DNA of 64,000 nt from positions 62,001 through 126,000 of the forward strand of contig CALUNH010000003.1 in the NCBI GenBank assembly GCA_944321965.1, written 5' to 3'. Numbering within the stretch: the stretch's first letter is position 1; each line of letters opens with the position of its first letter. This document shows positions 34,864 through 42,919 of the stretch, in pieces. Under the pieces are notes generated by a model. The model was not told the DNA's origin. It made no database searches and was given only the letters and a program-made list of their open reading frames with translations. This stretch comes from an uncultured Alistipes sp. (GTDB lineage Bacteria > Bacteroidota > Bacteroidia > Bacteroidales > Rikenellaceae). The translations under genes and the position numbers were made by a program.

Positions 34864-36673
34864 GTGGGAGGAGGCGCACCGCCGCAACATGGAGGCCTAC
34901 GGACGGCAGATCGACGAAGTGTTCAGGTCTGCCGCCCGCGAGGCTGCCATGCTCGCATCCGCCGCGGGCGATTTCAGGCCAGACAGGCCCTTTTCGTTCG
35001 AGGACTATCCTGCAACACGGCGGAGGGTCGAAAAGCTGTTGTCGGGGCTGGAAAACAGCCTTACGGCGGTCATCGTGAACGGAGTGGAGGCGGAGTGGAC
35101 GCTCGCCAACAACAAGAACAGCGAACTGGCCAACCAAGTGTTCGGGGACAACGCCTCGCAACTTACCGAGGAACAGAGCCGGAGGTACTACACCAACAAC
35201 GATAGTGCAAGGGAGGCATTCATCGCCCGCAAGACCGATGGATTGAAACTCTCGGACAGGGTGTGGCGCTATACACAGCAATTCAAGACGGAGATAGAGC
35301 TGGGCATCGACATCGGGCTACGTGAGGGCAGATCGGCGGACGAGCTGAGCCGGGACCTGCGGCAGTACCTGAAATACCCCGACAAGTTGTTCCGGAGGGT
35401 CAGAGACGAGCACGGCAACCTCGTGCTGTCACAGGCGGCCAAGGCCTTCCACCCCGGACAGGGCGTGTACAGGAGCTCATACAAAAACGCCTGGCGGCTG
35501 GCGGTAACGGAGACGAACATCGCATACCGAACAGCGGACTTCCTACGCTGGCAGCAAATGGACTTTGTTGTCGGCATAAGGGTGGTTCTGTCCAACAATC
35601 ACACACTAAACGGTCAGCCATTCGAAGACATCTGTGATCAGTTGAGCGCACCGCTTGGCAGCAAGGCAACGAACGGCCGTGGCTGTTATCCGAAGGACTT
35701 CAAGTTCACCGGTTGGCACCCGCTGTGCCGTTGTCACGTCGAGACAATTCTGAAAACAGAGGAGGAGATGGCGGAAGACAACAGGCGGATAATGGCCGGA
35801 GAGGATGTCAGCGGCGAGAGCGCGAACACGGTCAATGACGTGCCGAGGCAGTTCAAGAAATGGATCGAGGAGAACAGGGAGCGGGCGCAGAGAAGCTATT
35901 CCGTCCCGTACTTTCTGTCGGACAACAAGAAGTACCTCCCGGAAAATTACTTGAAGCTCTGGGGGATGAAAACCCCTTATGCGACATACGCAGAGTATGC
36001 TCAAGCGATGAAGTACAACAAGGCTCATGCAGTTTTCACTGATGCACAACAACGAAACAACAGGGAACTATCAGATGCGCTTCCTGTCATACAGGGCAAG
36101 ATAATGAACTTCACAGAAGCGGACGGGAGCAGATGCAATCCAAAGTTTACGATTGAAAATGCGGAGATATTGGGATACCGTCATAACTGCCAGACATGTA
36201 CTGTTGCATACGAGTTACGTCGCCGGGGATTCAACATCGAAGCCGCCCCAAATCCCGTGCTGAAGGGGTATAAGAAATACAGAGATTTCGATAGATTTTG
36301 CAATGGGGAAGATATACAATGGACAGACCGTTTCTTGACGGAAGACGGGAAACGGGCGACCTACAAATGGTCTACAGGCATAAATGATACCGGGTTGTCC
36401 AAACTGAAATTCATTGAGGACAAGACAGCCGCTCAGGGGCGTTATGAGATTTATTGTGCATGGAAAAAAGGCGACGCACATGTCTTTATCGTTGAGCGAC
36501 AAAAAGACGGCAACCTGTTATGGTTTGACCCTCAATCAGGCCGCCGTGGAAGTGCGATAGATTTTAACGATGACATCAACGCAATGAGACACAACATAAT
36601 AGGAATTTTACGCATTGACGACAAGATGATAAACCCTGTATTTTCAAGTCGTTTCAAGAAGTCCGTAGATTGA
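34838..36673 (+). CDS. MuF/SPP1 gp7-like head protein with C-terminal papain-fold toxin domain
   Basis: The 611-residue protein has two parts. Residues ~1-320 are a minor head protein: LAVTETNIAYRTADFLRWQQ, then the MuF signature GWHPLCRCHVETIL near 290-300. Residues ~400-600 look like a Tox-PL (papain fold toxin 1) domain. Candidate catalytic Cys451 or Cys454 lies in HNCQTCTVAYELRRRGFNIEA, His548 in DAHVFIVE and Asp564 in WFDPQSG. Tox-PL enzymes are peptidase- or deamidase-like. A head protein with a toxin tail could be injected with DNA or act between bacteria. The toxin half is visibly more AT-rich than the head half, as if acquired separately. Confidence 0.8.
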   Translation: MAKQRKLNKWEEAHRRNMEAYGRQIDEVFRSAAREAAMLASAAGDFRPDRPFSFEDYPATRRRVEKLLSGLENSLTAVIVNGVEAEWTLANNKNSELANQVFGDNASQLTEEQSRRYYTNNDSAREAFIARKTDGLKLSDRVWRYTQQFKTEIELGIDIGLREGRSADELSRDLRQYLKYPDKLFRRVRDEHGNLVLSQAAKAFHPGQGVYRSSYKNAWRLAVTETNIAYRTADFLRWQQMDFVVGIRVVLSNNHTLNGQPFEDICDQLSAPLGSKATNGRGCYPKDFKFTGWHPLCRCHVETILKTEEEMAEDNRRIMAGEDVSGESANTVNDVPRQFKKWIEENRERAQRSYSVPYFLSDNKKYLPENYLKLWGMKTPYATYAEYAQAMKYNKAHAVFTDAQQRNNRELSDALPVIQGKIMNFTEADGSRCNPKFTIENAEILGYRHNCQTCTVAYELRRRGFNIEAAPNPVLKGYKKYRDFDRFCNGEDIQWTDRFLTEDGKRATYKWSTGINDTGLSKLKFIEDKTAAQGRYEIYCAWKKGDAHVFIVERQKDGNLLWFDPQSGRRGSAIDFNDDINAMRHNIIGILRIDDKMINPVFSSRFKKSVD

Positions 36674-36877
36674 AGCGAAGTCGTCGAAAGGCTTCACTAC
36701 GCCGTCTTTCAGCGAAACCAACACAGGAGCGTCTGGTGGGCAAGGAAACCAATTTTCCCTGCTCTCCACGCCCAAACTGTATATCTCGCTGCCGTCAATG
36801 TCACACAAATATGCGGCCATCCTATCCAGTCCGCATTTTTCGGCTTCATCCAATATCGCTTTCGGTATCTTCTTCAT
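36644..36877 (-). CDS. Candidate immunity protein for the MuF toxin
   Basis: The 77-residue acidic protein (AILDEAEKCGLDRMAAYLC; APVLVSLKDGVVKPFDDFAS) lies convergent to the toxin gene and overlaps its last 30 bases. It is small, has no export signal, and has its own promoter-like box very close to the start, all suited to a constantly expressed antitoxin. I do not recognise a family. The immunity role is inferred from position and size. Confidence 0.6.
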   Translation of the reverse strand: MKKIPKAILDEAEKCGLDRMAAYLCDIDGSEIYSLGVESRENWFPCPPDAPVLVSLKDGVVKPFDDFASIYGLLETT

Positions 36878-36884
36878 GATATTG

Positions 36885-36892
36885 CAAAGTTA
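36885..36892 (-). promoter_or_regulatory. Candidate promoter of the putative immunity gene
   Basis: On the minus strand TAACTTTG fits TAnnTTTG, ending 7 bases before the ATG at 36877. TTTG at 36915-36918 lies 22 bases upstream as a possible -33. Transcription would start at or next to the start codon, giving a nearly leaderless message expressed independently of the phage late genes. Confidence 0.5.
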
Positions 36893-37038
36893 TTATTTTT
36901 CGTCATAAACAAGGCAAAACCGGGGATATTACCGTCATCGTGACAACCATAAAACACCCCGGATTTACCCGCTCATTCGCCCGCTGTTGCACTTATTCTG
37001 TCAGGACGTAAATTTATCGTCCCGGTAATTATATGGCC

Positions 37039-37281
37039 TTATACGGGCTTATTTTGGCTTTTACTCGTCAGGTCCTCGCGCGTTATCCTGCAGCGGCACC
37101 CTTCGTAGGGAACGCCCCGGGAAACCCCGATGTTCCACAATCGGGAGACACGCACCCCGATCTGTTCGGGGGTGAACTCCTCGTAGATTGCCGACAGCGA
37201 GGTGTAGAAAAAGTCCGTGCGGTCATTCCCTTCAATGGGCGGCTCTTTGAAAGCCACCCGATAGATGTGATCTTTCCTCAT
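37039..37281 (-). CDS. Small phage island protein, function unknown
   Basis: The 80-residue protein (IYRVAFKEPPIEGNDRTDFFYTSLSAIYEEFT; QIGVRVSRLWNIGVS) looks like a small alpha/beta fold. I do not recognise the family. It is the last of three genes joined by ATGA overlaps. Below it, 36878-37038 carries only the immunity-gene promoter and a short GGACG/CGTCC hairpin. Confidence 0.6.
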   Translation of the reverse strand: MRKDHIYRVAFKEPPIEGNDRTDFFYTSLSAIYEEFTPEQIGVRVSRLWNIGVSRGVPYEGCRCRITREDLTSKSQNKPV

Positions 37282-37502
37282 CGCCCGTCCGCCTCCTTTC
37301 TGACGATTACCAGATCCCCGCCGATGGCAAACCCTTTGGCGAATATCTCCCTACACCGCTGCGGAACACTATCCCAACGGTTCTTCCGCCTGTCGAACAG
37401 CGAGCAGAATCCTTTGGCATCCTCTCGTCCAATGATTATTGCAGGGCAAGAACCGCAAAACGGCGGTAACTCAAAGAACTTAATGCCGTTGATAGTTATC
37501 AT
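37278..37502 (-). CDS. Small Cys-containing phage island protein
   Basis: The 74-residue protein has three or four Cys (FCGSCPAIIIG; GFCSLFDRRKNRWDSVPQRC) arranged like a zinc ribbon. The function is unknown. It overlaps both neighbours by 4 bases, so the three genes are translated as one coupled unit. Confidence 0.6.
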   Translation of the reverse strand: MITINGIKFFELPPFCGSCPAIIIGREDAKGFCSLFDRRKNRWDSVPQRCREIFAKGFAIGGDLVIVRKEADGR

Positions 37503-37726
37503 GCCTGCGCCTCCTCTCCGCTACGTTTGACAATGACTTCCCCGTGCGTCGAGAAGTCCCAATCTGTGATAAAATCCTCGGCTTCGGGCTGTACTTCGAC
37601 CCGGCCAAGCAGGGCAGCGATGCCCTTTCCAACCGCCGCCTCAGCTTCCTGACGGCTGTGAGCCCGTACCGTTACCTCGCCTGTAAACACAATACGCGCC
37701 CTGATTTTGTAGTTTTTCTTTGCCAT
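37499..37726 (-). CDS. Small phage island protein, function unknown
   Basis: The 75-residue protein (NYKIRARIVFTGEVTVRAHS; RQEAEAAVGKGIAALLG) has the beta-alpha pattern of a small strand-helix fold with basic N-terminus. I do not recognise the family. It is the first gene of the three-gene overlapping set. Confidence 0.6.
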   Translation of the reverse strand: MAKKNYKIRARIVFTGEVTVRAHSRQEAEAAVGKGIAALLGRVEVQPEAEDFITDWDFSTHGEVIVKRSGEEAQA

Positions 37727-37810
37727 GTTCGCTGATTTTTTATGATTCCGCCCTCAAAATATTGGGGCGTTCCAACGAGATTGTGATAACAATCTATCTA
37801 TATTTCTCCT

Positions 37811-37913
37811 TTTCTTTACTCTCCTTTACTCTCCTTTACTTTACTATGGGGTATTGAAACGCCGAAACTGCGCCATAATTCATTGTTTTGTGTGTTATGG
37901 CGTGATTTCGGCG
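37811..37913 (-). repeat. Tandem AGTAAAGGAG repeats and long hairpin in the island gap
   Basis: Read on the minus strand, a long interrupted hairpin (37860-37913; arms CGCCGAAA/TTTCGGCG and GCCATAA/TTATGGC with a 15-16 base loop) is followed by AGTAAAGGAG twice in tandem plus partial copies (37811-37850). The 201-base gap 37727-37927 holds no convincing gene. The repeat unit is the same as in the DUF4373 gene at 23456. It may be a regulatory hairpin, a decayed gene piece, or a second binding site for a replication protein. Confidence 0.4.
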
Positions 37914-37927
37914 CTCCGTAACAATAA

Positions 37928-38413
37928 TCATCCAGCCTGACCGAACAACGATTCTGTGCTGTAAAGAACTGATTTACGCTGTATTGTCCGCGCCGTGTCC
38001 GCGCCCCATACCGTTTCAATATGCCGTATAGCATTAAGGTCGCCATCGAGGTCAATGCAACACTCGCAGTTGTTGAACTCATAGCAATAGACTTCCTGCG
38101 GGTCACACTCGACGGCTATCCGTTTCCTCCGTTCCCGGTAGAAGTCCATGAAACGCTCCAGTTCGGAGGGTATCCCATACAGGCCGCTTCCATAACTGAC
38201 AATCTTCCCATCCTCGCCATCTCGGATGTATCCTCGCGCTATGAGTTTCTGCACACCATCGGCAAACTGCCTATTGCCAAAAGCAAAGAACACGCCGTAC
38301 TTATTGTCGTCTGGGTGCTGGTTACACAACTCACGGTAACGCTCCAATGTACGGGCATTGCGCCATCGCATCATACCGTAGCTGTCCTGTTCAAATTCAA
38401 ACGTCTGTTCCAT
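37928..38413 (-). CDS. Conserved mobile-element protein (DUF7659-like)
   Basis: The 161-residue protein (FEFEQDSYGMMRWRNARTLERY; NKYGVFFAFGNRQFADGVQKLI; CDPQEVYCYEFNNCECCIDLDGD) belongs to a group common on Bacteroidota conjugative elements and phages. It has no known function. The ATG at 38413 is chosen as the family-like start. It is transcribed leftward within the island. Confidence 0.7.
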   Translation of the reverse strand: MEQTFEFEQDSYGMMRWRNARTLERYRELCNQHPDDNKYGVFFAFGNRQFADGVQKLIARGYIRDGEDGKIVSYGSGLYGIPSELERFMDFYRERRKRIAVECDPQEVYCYEFNNCECCIDLDGDLNAIRHIETVWGADTARTIQRKSVLYSTESLFGQAG

Positions 38414-38476
38414 AACACTGAATGTTATGCCCGCCATCCGATACGTTTTTAGACCGAATGGCGGGCGGTTGTTGGT

Positions 38477-39622
38477 TTATGCGAATCTTACGCGGTTCAT
38501 AAGATGGCCCGAAATCTCGTGTAATTCGCGGCTTCTCTCAGGCGTAAGCTCCCGGGCGTGTGCCGTGATGGCCTGCGTCAGCTTCCAAAGCGTTGCTGCG
38601 CCCTGTACTCCATCCTCGGGGTCATTTCGCATGAGGATTTTCTGCACTTCACTACCCTCTGATTTCAACAGGCTGCCGTTGCTCGTCAGGTGGCGCAACT
38701 CACGGTCAAGGTCAACCTCCATTTCGCTCGCGCCCTGTATCTCGCAGGCCTTTTGCATGAGCGTGTCACGGCTGAACAAGCCCGAAGTAAGGTCTCTCAC
38801 CGCCGATACGGTGGTCTTGGTGTCCAGCTCATAGGTCTCGTTCGAGAGGCGCAGGTTGTCCGGTAGCTTCGAGCCGAGGTGAACCTGCTTCATCACGCTC
38901 TCCCGCACCATGCCGTTCAGGCAGGCTCCGTTCAACAGAAACGAGCGCATGTCAACAGCCCCGTCCCCGTAGTCCGAGGTGCTGAACCGCGCCCCGGCAA
39001 AAATCACCACCTCCCCGTTCTTGGCCGTCGGAATGACCAGCGGCTGCGGCAGTATCGTCTCCGCCCATACCTTCGTGTCGTTCATGTAGGCGTCCGAGAT
39101 TACCGCTCCTTGCTGGGCCGCCTCCTGTACGAAAGCCGTCAGTATCTCGACGCTGTTCAGGCGGCGGTAGCTGTCTGAAAGGACACCCCGAACCTGCGTG
39201 CCGACCGTTCTCACGAGCACCCGGCTGCGCTGTGTCCAGTCACTATGCTGGTTGAGTATCTCGGCGGCGAGGAGTACCTGCCAGCCCTGTCCTCCGGCCA
39301 ACGTGCGGAGGTATCGCTGCGGGATGCCCATGCGGTCAGCGAGCTGCCCGATGGCGTTCTGATGTAAAGAGAACGTGCCGTCCGGCATGTGCATCGTAAG
39401 CCCGTTCTCTCCGTTGAACGTTATAACGGGGCTGTGGTCGTTGCGCTTCAGCTCTACGCCCAGCGGGGCAATGTAGTCTTGTGCGATTTTACCCTCGTTA
39501 ATCAGGCGCTCCATGGTCGCCTGAACCCCAACGGCCTTGCCGTCAATCATTCGCTGTACTTTGTTCATCACTACCTCGTTCAAGCCTTGCTGGAGCGTAG
39601 GTTCCGTTGTCATTGTTGCCAT
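38477..39622 (-). CDS. DUF932-like phage/mobile-element protein
   Basis: The 381-residue protein shows the DUF932-type pattern: IGQLADRMGIPQRYLRTL, VLVRTVGTQVRGVLSDSYRRLN and YMNDTKVWAETILPQP, then FAGARFSTSDYGDGAVDMRSFLLNG. The family occurs on plasmids, ICEs and phages beside anti-restriction and replication genes, but its action is not known. It is the largest gene of the leftward island. Confidence 0.75.
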   Translation of the reverse strand: MATMTTEPTLQQGLNEVVMNKVQRMIDGKAVGVQATMERLINEGKIAQDYIAPLGVELKRNDHSPVITFNGENGLTMHMPDGTFSLHQNAIGQLADRMGIPQRYLRTLAGGQGWQVLLAAEILNQHSDWTQRSRVLVRTVGTQVRGVLSDSYRRLNSVEILTAFVQEAAQQGAVISDAYMNDTKVWAETILPQPLVIPTAKNGEVVIFAGARFSTSDYGDGAVDMRSFLLNGACLNGMVRESVMKQVHLGSKLPDNLRLSNETYELDTKTTVSAVRDLTSGLFSRDTLMQKACEIQGASEMEVDLDRELRHLTSNGSLLKSEGSEVQKILMRNDPEDGVQGAATLWKLTQAITAHARELTPERSRELHEISGHLMNRVRFA

Positions 39623-39642
39623 AATCTTTAGCTGTTATTGGG

Positions 39643-39762
39643 TTAATACTGAATTGATTTCATCAAGTAAGATTCAGCTTCTCGAAAGAGTGCTTCGACT
39701 GTCAGGTCATCCGAGCTCGGCTCAAACCCTGCGAGATACGCCGCTTCGATAATTGTTGCCAT
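39643..39762 (-). CDS. Very small acidic protein (39 residues)
   Basis: An ATG frame on the minus strand (MATIIEAAYLAGFEPSSDDL; FREAESYLMKSIQY) fits the leftward operon with 7 and 20 base gaps to its neighbours. The sequence looks protein-like, with an amphipathic helix. No family is recognised. Confidence 0.45.
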   Translation of the reverse strand: MATIIEAAYLAGFEPSSDDLTVEALFREAESYLMKSIQY

Positions 39763-39769
39763 GATGCTG

Positions 39770-39994
39770 TTATTTGATTGATATTTCGGAAATCCATGCT
39801 ATGTCGTCGCCATCCTCTGTTACGACGTTCTGCACGAGGAGGGCGAACCTCACCCCGTTTCCCCTCATCCATTCCCGAGCAAGGCGGCGGGCCGTTCTCC
39901 CGTCTTCACCGTCGTTGATATTGGCCGGGTTGTCGTTGCCTGGGATTAAGTTGTTGTAATCCACGTCGAGCAGTTGATAGTACTTGTAGCCCAT
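39770..39994 (-). CDS. Small island protein, function unknown
   Basis: The 74-residue protein (YKYYQLLDVDYNNLIPGNDN; RRLAREWMRGNGVRFALLV) has a strong GGGAGG site ahead of the ATG at 39994, which decides the start over a longer frame. The function is unknown. It is part of the leftward island. Confidence 0.6.
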   Translation of the reverse strand: MGYKYYQLLDVDYNNLIPGNDNPANINDGEDGRTARRLAREWMRGNGVRFALLVQNVVTEDGDDIAWISEISIK

Positions 39995-40007
39995 TGTCCT
40001 GTCCTCC

Positions 40008-40247
40008 CTATTTTGCGTAGAAACTGAACTTGATACCCCGGCGGAGCTTGCATACGCAGCAGTCTCCCATACAGTCAAAAGCCCGGTTCAGAAACTTGTT
40101 CAACAACTCAACGCCGATGAGCGCGATTGCCCCAGATACACCAACGAGCTTGTTTATCTTACGACCCTCACCGTCGATACCGCTCACCTTGATGCGGAAG
40201 TTGCGGTTAATCTGTTTCGTCGTGTAGTTCAATGCTGCCGTGTTCAT
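40008..40247 (-). CDS. Conserved small island protein, first of leftward operon
   Basis: The 79-residue basic protein (LNYTTKQINRNFRIKVSGID; NKLVGVSGAIALIGVELLNKF; DCCVCKLRRGIKFSFY) resembles short conserved proteins of Bacteroidota mobile elements. The function is unknown. It stands first behind the leftward promoter. Confidence 0.65.
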   Translation of the reverse strand: MNTAALNYTTKQINRNFRIKVSGIDGEGRKINKLVGVSGAIALIGVELLNKFLNRAFDCMGDCCVCKLRRGIKFSFYAK

Positions 40248-40296
40248 ACTTATGCTGTTTTTGAGGTTATCAAGTGTTTGTTTTATAATCACACTG

Positions 40297-40329
40297 CAAA
40301 TATAAGTGAAGTATTTTGCTAATAACAAA
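40297..40329 (-). promoter_or_regulatory. Promoter for the leftward island
   Basis: On the minus strand TTTG (40326-40329) and TATATTTG (40297-40304) are separated by 21 bases, a full -33/-7 promoter. The first island gene starts 50 bases downstream. The AT-rich spacer 40248-40499 holds no gene but carries divergent promoters for the island and for the capsid genes. Confidence 0.7.
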
Positions 40330-40458
40330 TTTTTCGCCGAATATTTTTAACCATTCGGATAAAATATTTTCATCACAAAACTACTCACACAACTGCGTTT
40401 AACGATTCTGTATGAAATATTTTCGATTATTTTATAATCATATTCAAAATAATTCTAC

Positions 40459-40466
40459 TACATTTG
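40459..40466 (+). promoter_or_regulatory. Candidate -7 box ahead of the scaffold-capsid genes
   Basis: TACATTTG fits TAnnTTTG and lies 33 bases before the ATG at 40500. No TTTG at -33 is seen, so the promoter may need an activator or a phage factor. It would restart rightward late transcription after the leftward island. Confidence 0.45.
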
Positions 40467-40499
40467 TCGTATAAACCAAATAGTTTACACTTACAAGCT

Positions 40500-41204
40500 A
40501 TGCGAAAAGAGATTTTAGAGGCGCTGAAAGCCAAATTTACGGGGGTCAGCGAAACTATCCTTGGCAGGATTGCCGACAAGCTCGCCAAGACTGTCACAAC
40601 CGCTGAACAAGTAAAGGCTGCTGTCGAAGCCTATACTTGGCAGCAAGTTATCGAAGGCTACGGTGACAGCCGAGCCACAGAAGCCCAACAGACGGCCGTA
40701 CACAACTACGAACAGAAGTACGGTCTGAAAGACGGGCAAAAAATTGACGAGGGAGGAGCGGCCAGCGGACAAACTGGCAGTGGAAAACCCGTCGTAACGA
40801 CACCTCCAGCAGGGGGCGCAGAGCAAGTTCCGGCTTGGGCGCAGGCTCTCATTGACAGCAATAAGTCACTGACGGAGCGACTGAACAAAATGGATGGCGA
40901 GCGCCAGACTGCAACCCGCAAACAGCAACTATCGGCTGTAATCGGCAAACTCCCCGAAAACCTTCGCAAAGGTTACGAGCGCACCTCCGTCGACAACCTC
41001 ACGGACGAGGCGTTTGCGACCCTGCTCGGCGAAATCACCGCCGAGGTAGACGGGATTGTCAAGGACAGTCAGCAGCGAGGGGCTGTCTTCGGTCGTCCGT
41101 CCGTACAAGGCGGCACAGGTAACCAGGGCGGAGAACTGTCCAAGGAGCAGCAGGAAGCTATCGCGCACCGCGATACGAAAGCAGCGGACGGGCAGCCGTT
41201 CTAA
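40500..41204 (+). CDS. Scaffold-like phage head protein
   Basis: The 234-residue protein has a helical N-terminus (EILEALKAKFTGVSETILGRIADKL), a low-complexity Gly/Pro linker (residues ~95-130) and a C-terminal helix-rich part (MDGERQTATRKQQLSAVIGKL; FATLLGEITAEVDGIVK). Position directly before the decoration and capsid genes fits a scaffolding protein that guides prohead assembly. There is no clear sequence motif, so the call rests on place and composition. Confidence 0.65.
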   Translation: MRKEILEALKAKFTGVSETILGRIADKLAKTVTTAEQVKAAVEAYTWQQVIEGYGDSRATEAQQTAVHNYEQKYGLKDGQKIDEGGAASGQTGSGKPVVTTPPAGGAEQVPAWAQALIDSNKSLTERLNKMDGERQTATRKQQLSAVIGKLPENLRKGYERTSVDNLTDEAFATLLGEITAEVDGIVKDSQQRGAVFGRPSVQGGTGNQGGELSKEQQEAIAHRDTKAADGQPF

Positions 41205-41231
41205 TTGTTTAACAGTTAAAACCATACCACT

Positions 41232-41798
41232 ATGGCAATGACAGTACAGCGCAGGAAAGACAGCAGACTTCCCCATGTCTTCATGCACAAGGTGGCCGAC
41301 ATCCGTGGCGGCATCTCCGTCAAGTCATCAGAACTGGGCGGGGACTTTCTCCATGAAGGCGCAGTAGTCAGCGTACCCGACAACGGCATCTGCCACGTCG
41401 TTAAAATCGCCCGTGTTGTTGCAGAGTCATCTGACACGAGCATTAAGGTTAAGAAGGGCCACAATTTCGTCAAAGGGGACTATGTTATGGCGGACGAGGG
41501 CGGCAAGGCATACGCAATTACCGCTATCGACACAACAGGGAACAAGGACTATGATACCATCACGGTAGGAACAGCCCTTGGCACTGTTCCCAAAGACGGT
41601 TTTCTCATTGAAGCAAAAGCCGAATCGGCGGCCTCTGATTCGGCCTTGAAGTACACCCCGCTGGCGGTGGTCGGCACAGGCAAGCCCGTACAGCCGAACT
41701 CCAACATCGACACCGACGCATGGCTCATCGGCGTGACGAAGAACAACCCGCTCCCGGCCTGTGTGTCGAAGTACCTCTCGGGCATCATCAACTACTAA
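41232..41798 (+). CDS. Head fiber/capsid decoration-like protein
   Basis: The 188-residue protein has a beta-rich pattern (GDFLHEGAVVSVPDNGICHVV; SIKVKKGHNFVKGDYVMAD; AYAITAIDTT) and the segment TDAWLIGVTKNNPLPA. This resembles head fiber or decoration proteins encoded just before major capsid genes. It probably coats the outside of the mature capsid. Confidence 0.7.
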   Translation: MAMTVQRRKDSRLPHVFMHKVADIRGGISVKSSELGGDFLHEGAVVSVPDNGICHVVKIARVVAESSDTSIKVKKGHNFVKGDYVMADEGGKAYAITAIDTTGNKDYDTITVGTALGTVPKDGFLIEAKAESAASDSALKYTPLAVVGTGKPVQPNSNIDTDAWLIGVTKNNPLPACVSKYLSGIINY

Positions 41799-41813
41799 AA
41801 AATCAGACAAGTT

Positions 41814-42905
41814 ATGGCAACTATTGTAAACACCCTTATCCAAGGACTTACGCAGCAGATGGTACAGGCTCGTCTGAACACCGCAGACGCCAAGCCGTTC
41901 CTCTTCGGCACACACTTCCCCGTGCGCAAGGTCAACGGCTTCAACTGGAAGACGCTTCAAAACCAGCTCGAAAAGAAGAACGTGGCGGCAGACCTGCACA
42001 CCGACAACGGCACGATCGTCCGTAAGCGCCGTCCCGTGTTCGAAAGCGCACGGGGTGACATCCCGTTCATATCCATCAGCCGCGAGCTCTCCAGATCGGA
42101 AATCAAGGAGTACCAGACGGCCCTCGCATTCGCGCAGGACGCCGACGCAACCCAGCTCGTCCAGTATTGGGGCGACGACGTCGATTTCTGTTTCAACGGC
42201 GTGCAGTCCGAGCTGGAATACATCGCATGGAAGCTCGTATCGGGCGCAGGCAAGCTGTCGTTCACCACGACCAACAACGCCACCTACGCCAACGAGTTCG
42301 ACCTCGACTACGACGTAGACGACGAACGCAAGGTGAAGACATCCTCCGACTGGGGCAACAAGTCAAGCGCAGACATCATCGGCGACCTCGTGAAAATCAT
42401 CAAGGCTGCCAAGGATCAGAGCCTGAACCCGAAGTTTGCATTCGTGAACCTCGACGAGTTCTACAAGATCGCTTCCGCTGACCAGATTATCAAAGCGTGC
42501 GCCTCGTTCGCGGCCAATGCCCTCGGTATCTCACAGACCCCGGACCTTGCAACGGTCAATGCAATGCTCGCGCGTCAGGCATGGCTCAACGGCATCCAGC
42601 TCCGCATCATCGACCAGACCGTGACTCGTGAGTTCACGGACGGATCGTCCAGCTCGGGCAACCCGTTCGAGAACAGCCGTCTGGTGCTCTCCGAGAACGA
42701 GCGTCTCGGCTCGACACAGTACGACATCCTGCAGGAGGACGAGCAGCTCATCCTCCGTGCCGAGCGTGCACACACGGTCATCAAGAAGTACGGAACGATT
42801 GAGCCGAAGAGCGAGGTGACCATCGGACAGGCGGACGCAATTCCTGTGTTCGACACTGCGTACCGCAACGTGTACGTCCGCACCGACGCAAAGAACTGGG
42901 AATAA
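41814..42905 (+). CDS. Major capsid protein
   Basis: The 363-residue protein has the size and place of a major capsid protein. Segments RPVFESARGDIPFISISRELSRSEIKEYQTALAF (described in pieces), FAFVNLDEFYKIASADQI and YGTIEPKSEVTIGQADAIPVFDTAYRNVYV fit the HK97-like E-loop, P and A domain order of Bacteroidota siphovirus capsids. The gene has the strong codon bias expected of an abundant protein. I infer the fold from position and pattern. Confidence 0.85.
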   Translation: MATIVNTLIQGLTQQMVQARLNTADAKPFLFGTHFPVRKVNGFNWKTLQNQLEKKNVAADLHTDNGTIVRKRRPVFESARGDIPFISISRELSRSEIKEYQTALAFAQDADATQLVQYWGDDVDFCFNGVQSELEYIAWKLVSGAGKLSFTTTNNATYANEFDLDYDVDDERKVKTSSDWGNKSSADIIGDLVKIIKAAKDQSLNPKFAFVNLDEFYKIASADQIIKACASFAANALGISQTPDLATVNAMLARQAWLNGIQLRIIDQTVTREFTDGSSSSGNPFENSRLVLSENERLGSTQYDILQEDEQLILRAERAHTVIKKYGTIEPKSEVTIGQADAIPVFDTAYRNVYVRTDAKNWE

Positions 42906-42919
42906 ACACCTGACGGGCC

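Noticed and set aside
37816-38106. 96-residue minus-strand frame ending in SKVKESKGE
   Set aside because: Most of it overlaps the DUF7659-like gene in another frame; only the repeat tail is outside. Treated as repeats rather than a gene.
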